A stretch of DNA of 64,000 nt from Streptomyces sp. NBC_01717 (GTDB lineage: Bacteria > Actinomycetota > Actinomycetes > Streptomycetales > Streptomycetaceae). A program made the position numbers and the translations under genes. A model generated the notes under the pieces. That model was not told where the DNA came from. It did not search any database and saw only the letters and a program-made list of their open reading frames with translations. The DNA lies in NCBI RefSeq assembly GCF_036248255.1, contig NZ_CP109178.1, positions 4,278,001 through 4,342,000 on the forward strand. Direction: 5' to 3'. This document shows positions 25,956 to 35,700 of the stretch, piece after piece (the first letter of the stretch is position 1; each line of letters begins with the position of its first letter).

Positions 25956-26150
25956 ATGGGATCGACAGTGCTCAGCCTGCGGATAGACGGTGAGCTGCTC
26001 GACCGGCTCCGGCAGCACGCCGCCAGACGCGGAATGAGCGTCCAGGACTATGTCGTCAGGACGCTCATCCGCGACGATTTCGACGAGCGCTTCAAAGCCG
26101 CCGTCGACGAGACGGAAAAGTTCTACGGGGCGGACGACCGGGTGAACTGA
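25956..26150 (+). CDS. small ribbon-helix-helix (CopG/Arc-like) protein
   Basis: A 64-residue protein: a beta strand (TVLSLRID), two helices (ELLDRLRQHAARRG and SVQDYVVRTLIRDDF) and a short acidic tail. This is the ribbon-helix-helix fold used by CopG-type repressors and antitoxins. No toxin gene lies next to it, so it is either a solitary DNA-binding protein or an orphan antitoxin. ATG 25956 has no strong ribosome site. Its last 24 nt form the left arm of a transcription terminator. Confidence 0.7.
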   Translation: MGSTVLSLRIDGELLDRLRQHAARRGMSVQDYVVRTLIRDDFDERFKAAVDETEKFYGADDRVN

Positions 26151-26171
26151 CTCGCCCGGTCGTCCGCCCCG
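26126..26171. terminator. strong bidirectional terminator overlapping a stop codon
   Basis: A 17-bp perfect stem (CGGGGCGGACGACCGGG and complement) closes a 12-nt loop that contains the TGA of the ribbon-helix-helix gene. It lies between that gene and the convergent purine permease. Confidence 0.88.
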
Positions 26172-26192
26172 CAGAGGGCGACGTGTGAAGGG

Positions 26193-27650
26193 TTACGACG
26201 TCAGGCCGAGGGCCGGCATCGCGTAGTAGAAGACGAAGACCGCCGACACCACGTACATGGCCACCGGCACCTCGCGCCAGCGACCGGCCGCCACCCGCAG
26301 CACGGAGAAGGCGATGAAGCCGATGCCGATGCCGTTGGTGATCGAGTACGTGAACGGCATCATCACCATGGCCAGGAAGGCCGGAACGGCGAGCGTGTAG
26401 TCGCTCCAGTCGATGTCCCGCACCGACCCCGCGATGATCAGGAAGCCGACCGCCAGCAGCGCCGGCGTGGCCGCCTGCGACGGAACCATGGTCGCCAGCG
26501 GCGTCAGGAACAGCGCCACCGTGAACAGCAGACCCGTCACCACGCTCGCGAAACCGGTGCGGGCACCCTCTCCGACACCCGCCGTGGACTCCACGAAGCA
26601 GGTACTGGCGGAGGAGGAGCTCGCACCGCCCGCGGCGACCGCGATGCCGTCCACGAACAGCACCTTGTTGATGCCGGGGAAGTTGCCGTCCTTGTCCGTC
26701 AGCTTGGCCTCGTCACCGACACCGAGGATGGTGCCCATCGCGTCGAAGAAGCAGGACAGCAGCACGGTGAAGACGAACAGGATGCCGGTCAGCGCACCGA
26801 CCTTGTCGAAGCCGCCGAACAGGCTGACCTTGCCGATCAGTCCGAAGTCGGGGGTGGCGACCGGGTTGCCCGGCCACTGCGGAACGGTCAGGCCCCAGGC
26901 CTCGCCCGGCAGGTCGGCGACCGTGTCGATGACCATGGCGACGACCGTCATGGCGACGATCGAGATCAGGATCGCGCCCGGCACCTTGCGGACGATCAGT
27001 GCGAGGGTGAGCAGCGCCCCGAGGATGAAGACCAGAACCGGCCAGCCGTTGAGGTGGCCGTCGCTGCCGAGCTGGAGCGGCACGGTGGTGTGCGCGACGT
27101 CCGGGATACGGGAGACGAAGCCCGAGTCGACCAGACCGATCAGCAGGATGAAGAGACCGATACCGATCGCGATGCCCTTGCGGAGCGACTTCGGTACGGC
27201 GTTCATCACGCGTTCGCGCAGCCCGGTCGCGACGAGCAGCATGACGACGATGCCGGCGAGGACGACCATGCCCATCGCGTCCGGCCAGCTCATCCGGGGG
27301 GCGAGCTGCAGGGCGACGACGGTGTTGACGCCGAGACCGGCGGCCAGCGCGATCGGCACATTGCCGATGACGCCCATCAGCAGGGTGGAGAACGCGGCGG
27401 TCAGCACGGTGGCGGTGACCAGCTGGCCGCCATTGAGCTGATGCCCGTACATGTCTTTCGCGCTGCCGAGAATGATCGGGTTCAGCACGATGATGTACGC
27501 CATCGCGAAGAACGTGGCGAATCCGCCGCGGATCTCACGCGCGACCGACGACCCCCGCTCGGAGATCTTGAAGAAACGGTCCAAGCCGCCGTGCGGCTGT
27601 GGCGCTATGGGCTGCCTGGAGTCGACCGAAGCGGTGGCCGAGGGAGACAT
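26193..27650 (-). CDS. NCS2 purine permease (AzgA/PbuG-like)
   Basis: A 485-residue membrane protein with 12-14 helices. The N-terminal GGLDRFFKISERGSSVAREIRGGFATFFAMAYIIVLNP is diagnostic for the AzgA-type guanine/hypoxanthine/adenine permeases, and SCFFDAMGTILGVGDEA plus GGASSSSASTCFVESTAGVGEGARTGF are the substrate-site segments. It imports purine bases by proton symport. The leader upstream (27651-27837) is unusually AT-rich. No guanine riboswitch core was seen there. Confidence 0.92.
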   Translation of the reverse strand: MSPSATASVDSRQPIAPQPHGGLDRFFKISERGSSVAREIRGGFATFFAMAYIIVLNPIILGSAKDMYGHQLNGGQLVTATVLTAAFSTLLMGVIGNVPIALAAGLGVNTVVALQLAPRMSWPDAMGMVVLAGIVVMLLVATGLRERVMNAVPKSLRKGIAIGIGLFILLIGLVDSGFVSRIPDVAHTTVPLQLGSDGHLNGWPVLVFILGALLTLALIVRKVPGAILISIVAMTVVAMVIDTVADLPGEAWGLTVPQWPGNPVATPDFGLIGKVSLFGGFDKVGALTGILFVFTVLLSCFFDAMGTILGVGDEAKLTDKDGNFPGINKVLFVDGIAVAAGGASSSSASTCFVESTAGVGEGARTGFASVVTGLLFTVALFLTPLATMVPSQAATPALLAVGFLIIAGSVRDIDWSDYTLAVPAFLAMVMMPFTYSITNGIGIGFIAFSVLRVAAGRWREVPVAMYVVSAVFVFYYAMPALGLTS

Positions 27651-27689
27651 GTATGACCTCAGTCGTGCGTAGAGGGGGGAGAAGAGTGG

Positions 27690-27775
27690 TCAGCTTTGGA
27701 CTTTTACACGAATAAATCGAGACAGCCGTAAGCAGATTCAGTATGAATACATAAGGCGAAGATCGCTATCTCCGC
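27690..27775. other. AT-rich leader/promoter segment upstream of the permease
   Basis: This stretch has many A/T runs (for example ACTTTTACACGAATAAAT and AGTATGAATACATAA) in a 70% G+C chromosome. It sits between the divergent permease and DUF2530 genes and most probably holds the permease promoter. Confidence 0.4.
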
Positions 27776-27825
27776 GCGTAGACCCTTGGGCCGACTGGCC
27801 CGACAGGCTTTACATACGGGCCGCA

Positions 27826-27837
27826 TACACTGACCCC
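27826..27837 (+). promoter_or_regulatory. -10 box of a leaderless DUF2530 transcript
   Basis: TACACT (27826-27831) is followed by 6 nt and ATG 27838. There is no Shine-Dalgarno. Confidence 0.5.
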
Positions 27838-28125
27838 ATGGCGAAGTGGACACCGACACACGAGGCACCCGAGCCCCTGGAGGGGCCCGTCGTCGCCACC
27901 ATCACCGGCGGAACGATCCTCTGGTTCGTCCTCTTCCTCGTCCAGCTCCCGTTCTACGGCTGGTTCGACGAGCACGGGCACACCTGGTGGGTGTGGACGT
28001 GTCTGGCCGGTGCCGGGCTCGGACTGATCGGCATCTGGTACGTCCGGGGGCGCGACGCGGCGCTCAAGCGGGCGGCCGCCGCCGCCAAGACCGGAACGGC
28101 CGACACGGCCGACGGCAGCCACTGA
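27838..28125 (+). CDS. DUF2530 membrane protein
   Basis: A 95-residue protein with two membrane helices (GGTILWFVLFLVQLPFYGWF and WVWTCLAGAGLGLIGIWYV) joined by the short DEHGHTW loop, then RGRDAALKRAAA. The sequence matches DUF2530, an actinobacterial family of unknown function normally found beside NCS2 permease genes, as here. The C-terminal tail is Thr/Ala-rich. The ATG has no ribosome site but a leaderless -10. Confidence 0.88.
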   Translation: MAKWTPTHEAPEPLEGPVVATITGGTILWFVLFLVQLPFYGWFDEHGHTWWVWTCLAGAGLGLIGIWYVRGRDAALKRAAAAAKTGTADTADGSH

Positions 28126-28213
28126 CACCACCGGCGCAAGCCGCCGGCCCCGGCCACCGACCTGAGCCACCGGCGGAGACCGGGACACGGGTCGGCGCGC
28201 AACCGTCACGAAA

Positions 28214-28243
28214 GTCAGGGACGCGACCCCCGACTTCCCTGAC
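28214..28243. terminator. possible terminator after DUF2530
   Basis: GTCAGGG and CCCTGAC (7 bp) enclose 16 nt which can partly pair. It lies 90 nt past the stop and 85 nt before the next gene. Confidence 0.4.
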
Positions 28244-28315
28244 GCCCCGGACCGCACCCCTCCTCCTGCGGTCTGATCTTCGGATCCCCGGCGGGTGAAT
28301 CGGGCGTTCCGCCCG

Positions 28316-28328
28316 TACCGTCGGAACC
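28316..28328 (+). promoter_or_regulatory. -10 box of a leaderless P-type ATPase transcript
   Basis: TACCGT (28316-28321) is 7 nt before ATG 28329, and there is no Shine-Dalgarno. Confidence 0.5.
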
Positions 28329-30797
28329 ATGACGCAGCGGGCAGTCGACTCCTCCGGTAAGCAGAAACCCCGCCGGCCCCGGCCGGCCCCCATCGACGCC
28401 GGATCCGAACTCGACCCGGTCCACCCGATGAAGCTGCCGGACTCCGCGGTGCACAGCACCGGGCTGACCGCCGCCGAGGTGGCCGAGCGGATCGCCCGGG
28501 GCGAGGTCAACGACGTACCCGTCCGCTCGTCCCGCTCCGTCGGCGAGATCGTCCGCGCCAATGTCTTCACCCGGTTCAACCTGATCATCGGCGTGCTCTG
28601 GCTGGTCATGCTGTTCGTCGCGCCGTTCCAGGACAGCCTCTTCGGCTACGTGATCATCGCCAACACCGGCATCGGCATCGTCCAGGAGTGGCGGGCCAAG
28701 AAGACCCTCGACGGCCTGGCCGTCATCGGCGAGGCGAAACCCACGGTCCGGCGCGACGGGGTCGCCGCGGAGATATCCACCTCGGAGATCGTCCTCGGCG
28801 ATCTGGTCGAGCTCGGCCCCGGTGACAAGGTCGTCGTGGACGGCGCGGTGGCCGAGGCCGACAACCTGGAGATCGACGAGTCGCTGCTCACCGGCGAGGC
28901 CGACCCCGTGGTGAAACAGCCCGGCGATCCGGTGATGTCCGGCAGCTTCGTCGTCGCGGGCGGCGGCGCGTTCTCCGCCACCAAGGTCGGCCGCGAGGCC
29001 TACGCCGCGCAGCTCGCCGAGGAGGCGTCGCGCTTCACCCTCGTCCAGTCCGAACTGCGCAGCGGCATCAGCACGATCCTCAAGTACGTCACCTGGATGA
29101 TGGTGCCGACCGCGATCGGCCTGATCATCAGCCAGCTCGTCGTCAAGAAGACCGACCTCAAGGACTCCATCGCCCGGACGGTCGGCGGAATCGTGCCGAT
29201 GATCCCTGAGGGGCTGGTCCTGCTCACCTCGGTCGCCTTCGCGATCGGTGTCGTACGGCTCGGCCGCAAGCAGTGCCTGGTGCAGGAGCTGCCCGCCATC
29301 GAGGGCCTCGCCCGGGTCGACGTCGTCTGCCTCGACAAGACCGGCACGCTCACCGAAGGCGGCATGGACGTCACCGAGGTGCGGGCGCTGGGTGGTGCGG
29401 ACGACCCGTACATACGCCAGGTGCTGGCCAACCTCGGCGCGTCCGACCCGCGGCCCAATGCCAGCCTGCAGGCGATCGTCGACGCTTACCCGTCCCCGAA
29501 CGGCGAGGCGTGGCGCTGCACGGAGGCGCTGCCGTTCTCCTCGGCACGCAAGTACAGCGGCGCCGCGTTCGACGAGGGCAGCGGCAAGGCGTCGAGCTGG
29601 CTGCTCGGCGCACCCGATGTGCTGCTCCCGGACCACGACCCGGCGCTCGGCGAGATCGAGCAGCTCAACCGGCAGGGACTGCGGGTCCTGCTGCTGGCCC
29701 GTGCACAGGGGGAGCTGGAAGGGCCGCAGAGCGCCGCCGGAGCCGAACCGGCCGCACTGGTCGTCCTGGAGCAGCGGCTGCGGCCGGACGCCGGGCAGAC
29801 ACTCCGCTACTTCGCCGACCAGCGGGTCGCCACGAAGGTCATCTCCGGGGACAACGCCGTCTCGGTCGGTGCGGTCGCGGGCAAGCTCGGCCTGCCCGGC
29901 GCCGAACACACCCTGGACGCGCGCCGGCTACCGACGGACCCGGACGACATGGCCACGGCCATGGAGGAGAACGCGGTCTTCGGCCGGGTCACCCCGCAGC
30001 AGAAGCGGGAGATGGTCGCCGCGCTCCAGTCCCGCGGTCACACGGTCGCGATGACGGGGGACGGGGTCAACGACGTGCTGGCACTCAAGGACGCCGACAT
30101 CGGCGTCTCGATGGGATCCGGCTCGGAGGCGACGCGCGCGGTGGCGCAGATCGTGCTGCTCAACAACAGCTTCGCGACCCTGCCGTCGGTGGTCGCCGAG
30201 GGCCGCCGGGTCATCGGCAACATCACCCGGGTCGCCACCCTGTTCCTGACGAAGACCGTCTACTCGGTACTGCTGGCGATCCTGGTGGTCTGCTTCCAGG
30301 TCGAGTACCCGTTCCTGCCCCGGCATCTGACCCTGCTGTCGACGCTGACGATCGGCGTCCCGGCGTTCTTCCTGGCCCTCGCGCCCAACAAGGAGCGGGC
30401 CCAGCCGCACTTCGTCCGCAGAGTCATGCGGTACTCGGTCCCGTCCGGCGTCATCGCGGGCATCGCCACCTTCGCGACGTATCTGATCGCCCGGCACTAC
30501 TACACGGGGCCGGGTGCGCTGGACGCGGAGACCAGTGCGGCGACGCTCACGCTGTTCCTGGTCTCGATGTGGGTCCTCGCGATCATCGCCCGCCCCTACA
30601 CCTGGTGGCGGATCCTCCTGGTCGCGGCGATGGGGGCGGCGTTCCTGATCGTGCTGGTGGTGCCGTGGCTGCAGGGCTTCTTCGCGCTGAAGCTGGTGGG
30701 CACGGCCATGCCGTGGGCTGCGGTGGGGATTGCGGTGGTGGCGGCGACCGCCCTGGAGTTCACCTGGCGCCTGGTCAGTCGCCGCTTCCCGGTATAG
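28329..30797 (+). CDS. CtpE-like cation-translocating P-type ATPase
   Basis: An 822-residue P-type ATPase. It has the actuator loop ESLLTGE, the ion-site helix with MIPEGL, the phosphorylation site LDKTGT with Asp336, and the hinge TGDGVNDVLALKDADIGVSMG. The N-terminus GLTAAEVAERIARGEVNDVP and the MIPEG variant match the mycobacterial CtpE group, reported to import calcium. It is therefore probably a Ca2+ (or related divalent cation) pump. There are no CxxC metal domains. The stop is only 3 nt from the convergent secreted-protein gene. Confidence 0.88.
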   Translation: MTQRAVDSSGKQKPRRPRPAPIDAGSELDPVHPMKLPDSAVHSTGLTAAEVAERIARGEVNDVPVRSSRSVGEIVRANVFTRFNLIIGVLWLVMLFVAPFQDSLFGYVIIANTGIGIVQEWRAKKTLDGLAVIGEAKPTVRRDGVAAEISTSEIVLGDLVELGPGDKVVVDGAVAEADNLEIDESLLTGEADPVVKQPGDPVMSGSFVVAGGGAFSATKVGREAYAAQLAEEASRFTLVQSELRSGISTILKYVTWMMVPTAIGLIISQLVVKKTDLKDSIARTVGGIVPMIPEGLVLLTSVAFAIGVVRLGRKQCLVQELPAIEGLARVDVVCLDKTGTLTEGGMDVTEVRALGGADDPYIRQVLANLGASDPRPNASLQAIVDAYPSPNGEAWRCTEALPFSSARKYSGAAFDEGSGKASSWLLGAPDVLLPDHDPALGEIEQLNRQGLRVLLLARAQGELEGPQSAAGAEPAALVVLEQRLRPDAGQTLRYFADQRVATKVISGDNAVSVGAVAGKLGLPGAEHTLDARRLPTDPDDMATAMEENAVFGRVTPQQKREMVAALQSRGHTVAMTGDGVNDVLALKDADIGVSMGSGSEATRAVAQIVLLNNSFATLPSVVAEGRRVIGNITRVATLFLTKTVYSVLLAILVVCFQVEYPFLPRHLTLLSTLTIGVPAFFLALAPNKERAQPHFVRRVMRYSVPSGVIAGIATFATYLIARHYYTGPGALDAETSAATLTLFLVSMWVLAIIARPYTWWRILLVAAMGAAFLIVLVVPWLQGFFALKLVGTAMPWAAVGIAVVAATALEFTWRLVSRRFPV

Positions 30798-30800
30798 CTG

Positions 30801-31568
30801 CTAGCGCACGTCGACGTAGTCACCGGTGGTGGTGACGGCCGGAGTGGTGGACGTGCCGGCGAAGCTGTAGCGCCAGTAGCCGTCGACCGAGGCCTTCACC
30901 GTGGTCTTCAGGGCGCCGGTGCTGCTCGACTTGATCGTCTTCACCGTGGTGTAGGCGGTGCCGGTCTTCTTACGGAACTGCAGCTTCACCGGCTGGACGG
31001 TGTAGCCGGCGTAGGCGTGCGTCTCCCAGTTGGCGCGCGTCAGCTTGCCGGTGACCGTGATGGTCCTGCCCTTCTTGACGGGCTCCGGGGCGGCGTTGAC
31101 CGTCAGCTTCGACAGCCGCTGCACATGGGTCGTGGCGTAGGAGTCGTACGACGTGCTGGAGCCGTCCTTGGCCTCGGCGCCCGCGAGGATGTGCCAGGAA
31201 CCGGCCAGTGCGTTCCTGGTCAGGTCGGCCCTCGGGTCGACCGTGAGGGTGAGCGAGCAGGTGGCGGTGGTGGCGCTCGCGTCCTTGCAGGTCGCTTCCT
31301 GCGTCGGCACCAGCGCGCCGTCCATGCCCTTTTCCAGGCTCGTCCCGTGCCAGAGGATCACCCAACCGGTGGCAATGCCGGAGGCGTGCGAGGCGGTGAC
31401 GGACACGGTGACCGTCTTCGGCACCGTCGTCCCCAGAACGATGTCCTTGCCGCCGTTGACGGTGACCTTGGAGAGGACGGGAGCCGTTGCGGCATGCGCG
31501 GCCGGCACGGCGAGGGCGGAGAGAGCCAGGGCGCCCGATACGGCGGCGACAGTGGCACGAATGCGCAT
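30801..31568 (-). CDS. secreted Ig-like protein, paralogue A
   Basis: A 255-residue secreted protein. The signal peptide (1-26, MRIRATVAAVSGALALSALAV ...AHA) is followed by a variable domain with a Cys pair (ATCKDASATTATC) and a conserved C-terminal beta domain: LTVNAAPEPVKKGRTITVTGKLTRANW ... VKLQFRKK ... VDGYWRYSFAGTSTTPAV. The C-terminal domain occurs in many Streptomyces extracellular proteins. ATG 31568 sits behind GGGGACACTT. It is a tandem paralogue of the next gene; their 3' ends share a 318-bp repeat. Function unknown. Confidence 0.8.
   Translation of the reverse strand: MRIRATVAAVSGALALSALAVPAAHAATAPVLSKVTVNGGKDIVLGTTVPKTVTVSVTASHASGIATGWVILWHGTSLEKGMDGALVPTQEATCKDASATTATCSLTLTVDPRADLTRNALAGSWHILAGAEAKDGSSTSYDSYATTHVQRLSKLTVNAAPEPVKKGRTITVTGKLTRANWETHAYAGYTVQPVKLQFRKKTGTAYTTVKTIKSSSTGALKTTVKASVDGYWRYSFAGTSTTPAVTTTGDYVDVR
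30806..31123. repeat. 318-bp direct repeat, copy 1
   Basis: It matches 31677-31994 without gaps at an offset of 871 bp; a hand count gives 18 mismatches (about 94%). It encodes the C-terminal domain of the secreted paralogues. Confidence 0.85.
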
Positions 31569-31671
31569 AAGTGTCCCCAGGTGTGATGAGTCGGTGAGTG
31601 CGCCGGGCAGCGGGACCTCGCTCGGAGATCCCGCTGCCCGGGTGGAACCGTTGGTGGAACTACTGCCGTGA

Positions 31672-32595
31672 CTACTGCACGTCGACGTAGTCACCGGTGG
31701 TGGTGACGGCCGGGGTGGTGGACGTGCCGGCGAAGCTGTAGCGCCAGTAGCCGTCGACCGAGGCGGTGACCGTGGTCTTCAGGGCGCCGGTGCTGCTCGA
31801 CTTGATCGTCTTCACCGTGGTGTAGGCGGTGCTGGTCTTCTTACGGAACTGCAGCTTCACCGGCTGGACGGTGTAGCCGTGGTAGGCGAAGTCGTCCCAG
31901 TTGGCGCGCGTCAGCTTGCCGGTGACCGTGATGGTCTTGCCCTTCTTGACGGGCTCCGGGGCCGCGTTGACCGTCAGCTTCGAGAAGCGCTGCAGCTTGG
32001 TGGTACCCAGGCCGTCCTGCTCCGCGAAGCCGATCTGGCTCGGGTCGAAGTCGGGGTCGGACGGGTCCTGGCCGTTGAGGTCGGCGGCGAAGCCCACCGC
32101 CTTCCACGTCGTGGCGTCCGCATTGCCGATGAAGTCGATCTGCGGCCAGACGTCGATCTGCCCCTTGCAGGTGGCGACCGTCGAGGAGACGGTCTTGCAG
32201 GTGGGGGCCACGTCGCCGAACAGGATGTTCGTCGGGTCGTCGAACGAACCGCGGTAGAGCTCGACATCGAGCATGAAGTCGTCGGCGAAGATGTCCACGT
32301 CGGCGGCGTGCGTCACGGTGAACGTGGTCGGCACGGTCACCGTGTTGGTGGTGCCGACGACGATCGGCTTGCCGCCGTTCACCGAAAGCTTGGAGAAGGT
32401 GAGGTCGAGCGGGGCGGTCTCGTCGGCGGCGATGGAGCGCGCGCCGGTCTTCGTGCCGGACGCGTCGTGCGCGGCACGCACGACGTCGGCGAGTACCGAG
32501 TGGTGCGCGTCGGCGGCGTTGGCCGCCGACGGTACGACGAGGGCGGAGAGAGCCAGGGCGCCGGTCACGGCGGCCACAGTGGCACGTATACGCAT
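31672..32595 (-). CDS. secreted Ig-like protein, paralogue B
   Basis: A 307-residue secreted protein. After a signal peptide nearly identical to that of paralogue A comes a longer acidic N-terminal region (DVDIFADDFMLDVELYRGSFDD, DPSDPDFDPSQ) with a Cys pair (TCKTVSSTVATC). The last 105 residues are almost the same as in paralogue A. The acidic stretches could bind calcium, interesting beside a CtpE-like ATPase, but this is only a suggestion. ATG 32595 has GGGGA 6 nt upstream. The two genes are tandem on one strand with 103 nt between them. Confidence 0.8.
   Translation of the reverse strand: MRIRATVAAVTGALALSALVVPSAANAADAHHSVLADVVRAAHDASGTKTGARSIAADETAPLDLTFSKLSVNGGKPIVVGTTNTVTVPTTFTVTHAADVDIFADDFMLDVELYRGSFDDPTNILFGDVAPTCKTVSSTVATCKGQIDVWPQIDFIGNADATTWKAVGFAADLNGQDPSDPDFDPSQIGFAEQDGLGTTKLQRFSKLTVNAAPEPVKKGKTITVTGKLTRANWDDFAYHGYTVQPVKLQFRKKTSTAYTTVKTIKSSSTGALKTTVTASVDGYWRYSFAGTSTTPAVTTTGDYVDVQ
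31677..31994. repeat. 318-bp direct repeat, copy 2
   Basis: Partner of 30806-31123; see that entry. Outside this block the two genes differ strongly, which points to duplication with later gene conversion of the 3' part. Confidence 0.85.
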
Positions 32596-32770
32596 GTTCA
32601 TTCCCCGGTGGAGAAAGGGGCCCGCGGAGGTCGTCCGTCCGTGGGGCCCAAGATCGTCTGTAAAGCCTGGTGGCTTCACGGACGAGATCAATGAGGCGGG
32701 TGAACGGTTGTACGGCCGGGAAGATTCTTTGCGTATGCGTGACCGGGACCTGGCAATGGGGCCCGGGTCG

Positions 32771-35700
32771 TCAGTCGAACCAGCGGTCCCGGGCCAGTTC
32801 CTCCGTGCGCGACGGGTCCTCCAGCAGCGCCGCGACCTCGAAGCGGCGCGGCCACTGCCCCGCCGCCCACGCCAGGCCCGCCGCGACGCCCTCGAGCGTC
32901 GACGCGTGGACGACCCCGTCCGGGGTACGGCGCCAGTCCAGTTCGACGCCGCCCGCGCGGAGTTCGCCGTGTTCGACGTACGTGTCCGGGGTCCCTGCGC
33001 CGAGCAGGATCCGTACCGGTTCCGGCACCTGGTGCTCCTCGCCCTCCGTCGTCACCTGTGCCTGGACGGTCTCGCCGAGCCGTCGCACCTGGAACAGTTC
33101 GGCCAGTTCGGCGGCGCGCGCCGGGGCCACCGGCAGCAACGGAAGGCTGTCCGTCAGCGGCAGCAGATCGGGGGCGTCCGCGATCACCGTGTCCGCCGCG
33201 TCGACGACCCGCACCTCGCCGTCGACCACGGCCCGCAGCTCGTCGGGCAGCGTGACGTGTTCGGGGTCGAGATCGGCCAGCGCCGTGTACAGCTCGTGGA
33301 GTTGCACGGAGCCGACCGGCCGGCTCCCGTCCGCGAGCCGGCCGAGGAGTTCGGCGGCACCGCCCGGCTCGTCGAGGAGCGCCGCGACGGACGTCCGTAC
33401 GCCGAGCGCGCGCAGCACCTGGACGTCGTCGAAGCCGGCCGCGTCGGCGGAGTCGTACAGTCCGGACAGCCGCGGGTCGCCGCCTGCGGCCCGCAGACCT
33501 GCCGGGCGTCGGCCGTCGAGCACCGGGTGGTCGCGCAGCCACCAGGCGGTGTACGGGCGCACGGACCGGGTCGTACCGTCCGGGAGCAGCACCCGCACCG
33601 GTTGCGTCAGTGCGTCGCGCAGCGGCGGCCGGGAGAGCAGGGCGAGCGCCTGCGGCCAGGCGTCGTCGTCGACGAGGTCGAGGTCGCGGACGGCGACGAG
33701 TTCGGTGGCGACCGGCGGCACGGGGGTGTCCGGCAGCTGGTCGAGGATGTCCTCGCACCACACGTCGACGGCGTCGAGCAGCCCCGCGTCGTCGGGTTCG
33801 GTGAAGTCGCCTTCGCGTGGCTCCAGTTCGTCCGGGTCGAGGACGACATCGGTGGCGCGGACGAGTGCGAAGGTGGCCAGCACCCCGCAGGCGGTCAACG
33901 GCTGTTCGCCCCAGCGTACGGCCAGTTCCTCGTCGCAGAGGGCGAGTTCGCCGTCACGCATGATCTGCGCGAACGGGCTTCCCGGCAGCACGAGTTCACC
34001 GGCCGGAGCGGGTTCGCCCTCCTCGTCCGGGAGCGCGAGGGCACCGAGCCACGGTTCGTCGCCGGGTGACAGGTCCGCGTCCCGGACCAGCGTGAGGACG
34101 GTCTCCGCGAGCTCTCCGGCGTCCAGCGCGTCCTCGTCCCACACCTCACCCGCGTCCAGCGAACCGGCGACCGCCGCGCGCACCTGTGGGGTCGTCAGCA
34201 CGGCGCGCGGGGTGGCGGGCAGGGCGCCCAGCTTCTCCAGGAGCGGATGGGCGGCGTCCGGATGCGCGACCTTCAGGCCGAGCCGGGCCAGCCGGTCCAG
34301 GACCGGGCCGGTGAGCGCTTCCGGCAGCGGCAGCAGGACCTGACGGGGACCGATCGTGGTGCGCGGGGCCGCAATGCCGTCCGGCCCCTCCACCGCCTGA
34401 TCCACCGTCCCGGCCAGCGGCACCGGCAGTCCGGAGAGCCGGTCCGGGTCGATGCCGGACAGGCTGTCGTACAGCCTCCGCCACCAGGCGGGATCGCGCT
34501 CCAGACCGGCGAGCCGGTCGATGGCCTCGGTCAGCGGCACCCTGGCCACTCCGAGCGTGCGCAGTTCGCTGCGGCGCTCAAGTCCTGCGGGCAGCAGGCA
34601 CGGCAGCACCTCGGCCAGCACCCGGACGGTCTCGGCGCCGACCCCCTCCAGTACTTCGGCCTCGATGGGCCGCAGCGCGGTGGTGGCCTCGTGGGCACTC
34701 TGCGGCTCCGCGTCCCAGGCGTCCCACCGGTCCGGTTCGGCGGCGGTGTCGCGCGGGGCGGCGGGCTCCAGGAACGCGACGCGCGGCAGCCGTTCCAGGA
34801 TCGCGCCGCGCAGCGCACCGTCCAGTTCGCCGCTGCCCAGCGGGCCGGGCACCAGGTCGATCGTTCCGACACTCACCGGCTGCCAGTCCGCGAGCAGTTC
34901 GGCGTAGGCGTCGGCCGCGCGCTGCACCAGGAAGTCGGTGAGCGGGCCGGGCGCGGGGTGGCGGCGGGTGGTGTCGAGCGGCAGCGACGCGATGAGCAGG
35001 GCGGGCACGCCGAGGGGTTCGTCGGTGGGGGTCGGGGCGTGGACGACGGGGGCGGTACGGGGGAAGACCGGCGCCCCGTCCATGTCCACGGGCACCGCCC
35101 AGGTCACCGACCAGTGCGGGCGCAACCGTTCCTCGAGGGGGCGGTCGGCGAGCAGGGCCGGCTCGATCGGACCGTGATGCGCGACCGTGCGCCAGCGGTT
35201 CGTGCCGTGCACGGAGTCGTCGACGTGCGTGTACGGGCCGTGCTGGGAGCGGTGCAACGTCCTTACCCCGTCAGGGGTGTCGATGACGATCTCTTCGAGG
35301 CCGGGCAGCGTCAGGAGCAGCGCGTCGTCGACGGCGGCGAGCAGCCGGCCGACGAGATCCTCGGCGACGCCGTCGCGCAGCGGCAGGACGACGACCGTGT
35401 CGTACCCGTCCGGCGCGGTGCCCTCGGCGGGCAGCGGGAGCCGGAGCAGCGGTACGTGACCGTCGCGGCGGCGGAGCTCGTCACCGAGACCGGGGCTGCC
35501 GACGGCGGCCTGCCGGGCGAGGCCGCGGGCCTCGGCGAGGGACCAGCGGACCCCACCGTGCCGGCCGACCACAGCGGGCTCGTCACTGACCGCGAGCACC
35601 GCGGCGAAACCGACACCGAACCTGCCCACGGCGGACTCGTGGCCCTCACGCTTGGCGGAGGCCCGGAGCGTGCTGAGCGATTCGACGCCGGTGGCGTCGA

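Noticed and set aside
25956..26150. Toxin-antitoxin pair
   Set aside because: The ribbon-helix-helix protein has no toxin-like neighbour within either flank.
27651..27837. Purine riboswitch before the purine permease
   Set aside because: I searched by eye for the guanine/adenine aptamer core and saw none; the segment is just AT-rich.
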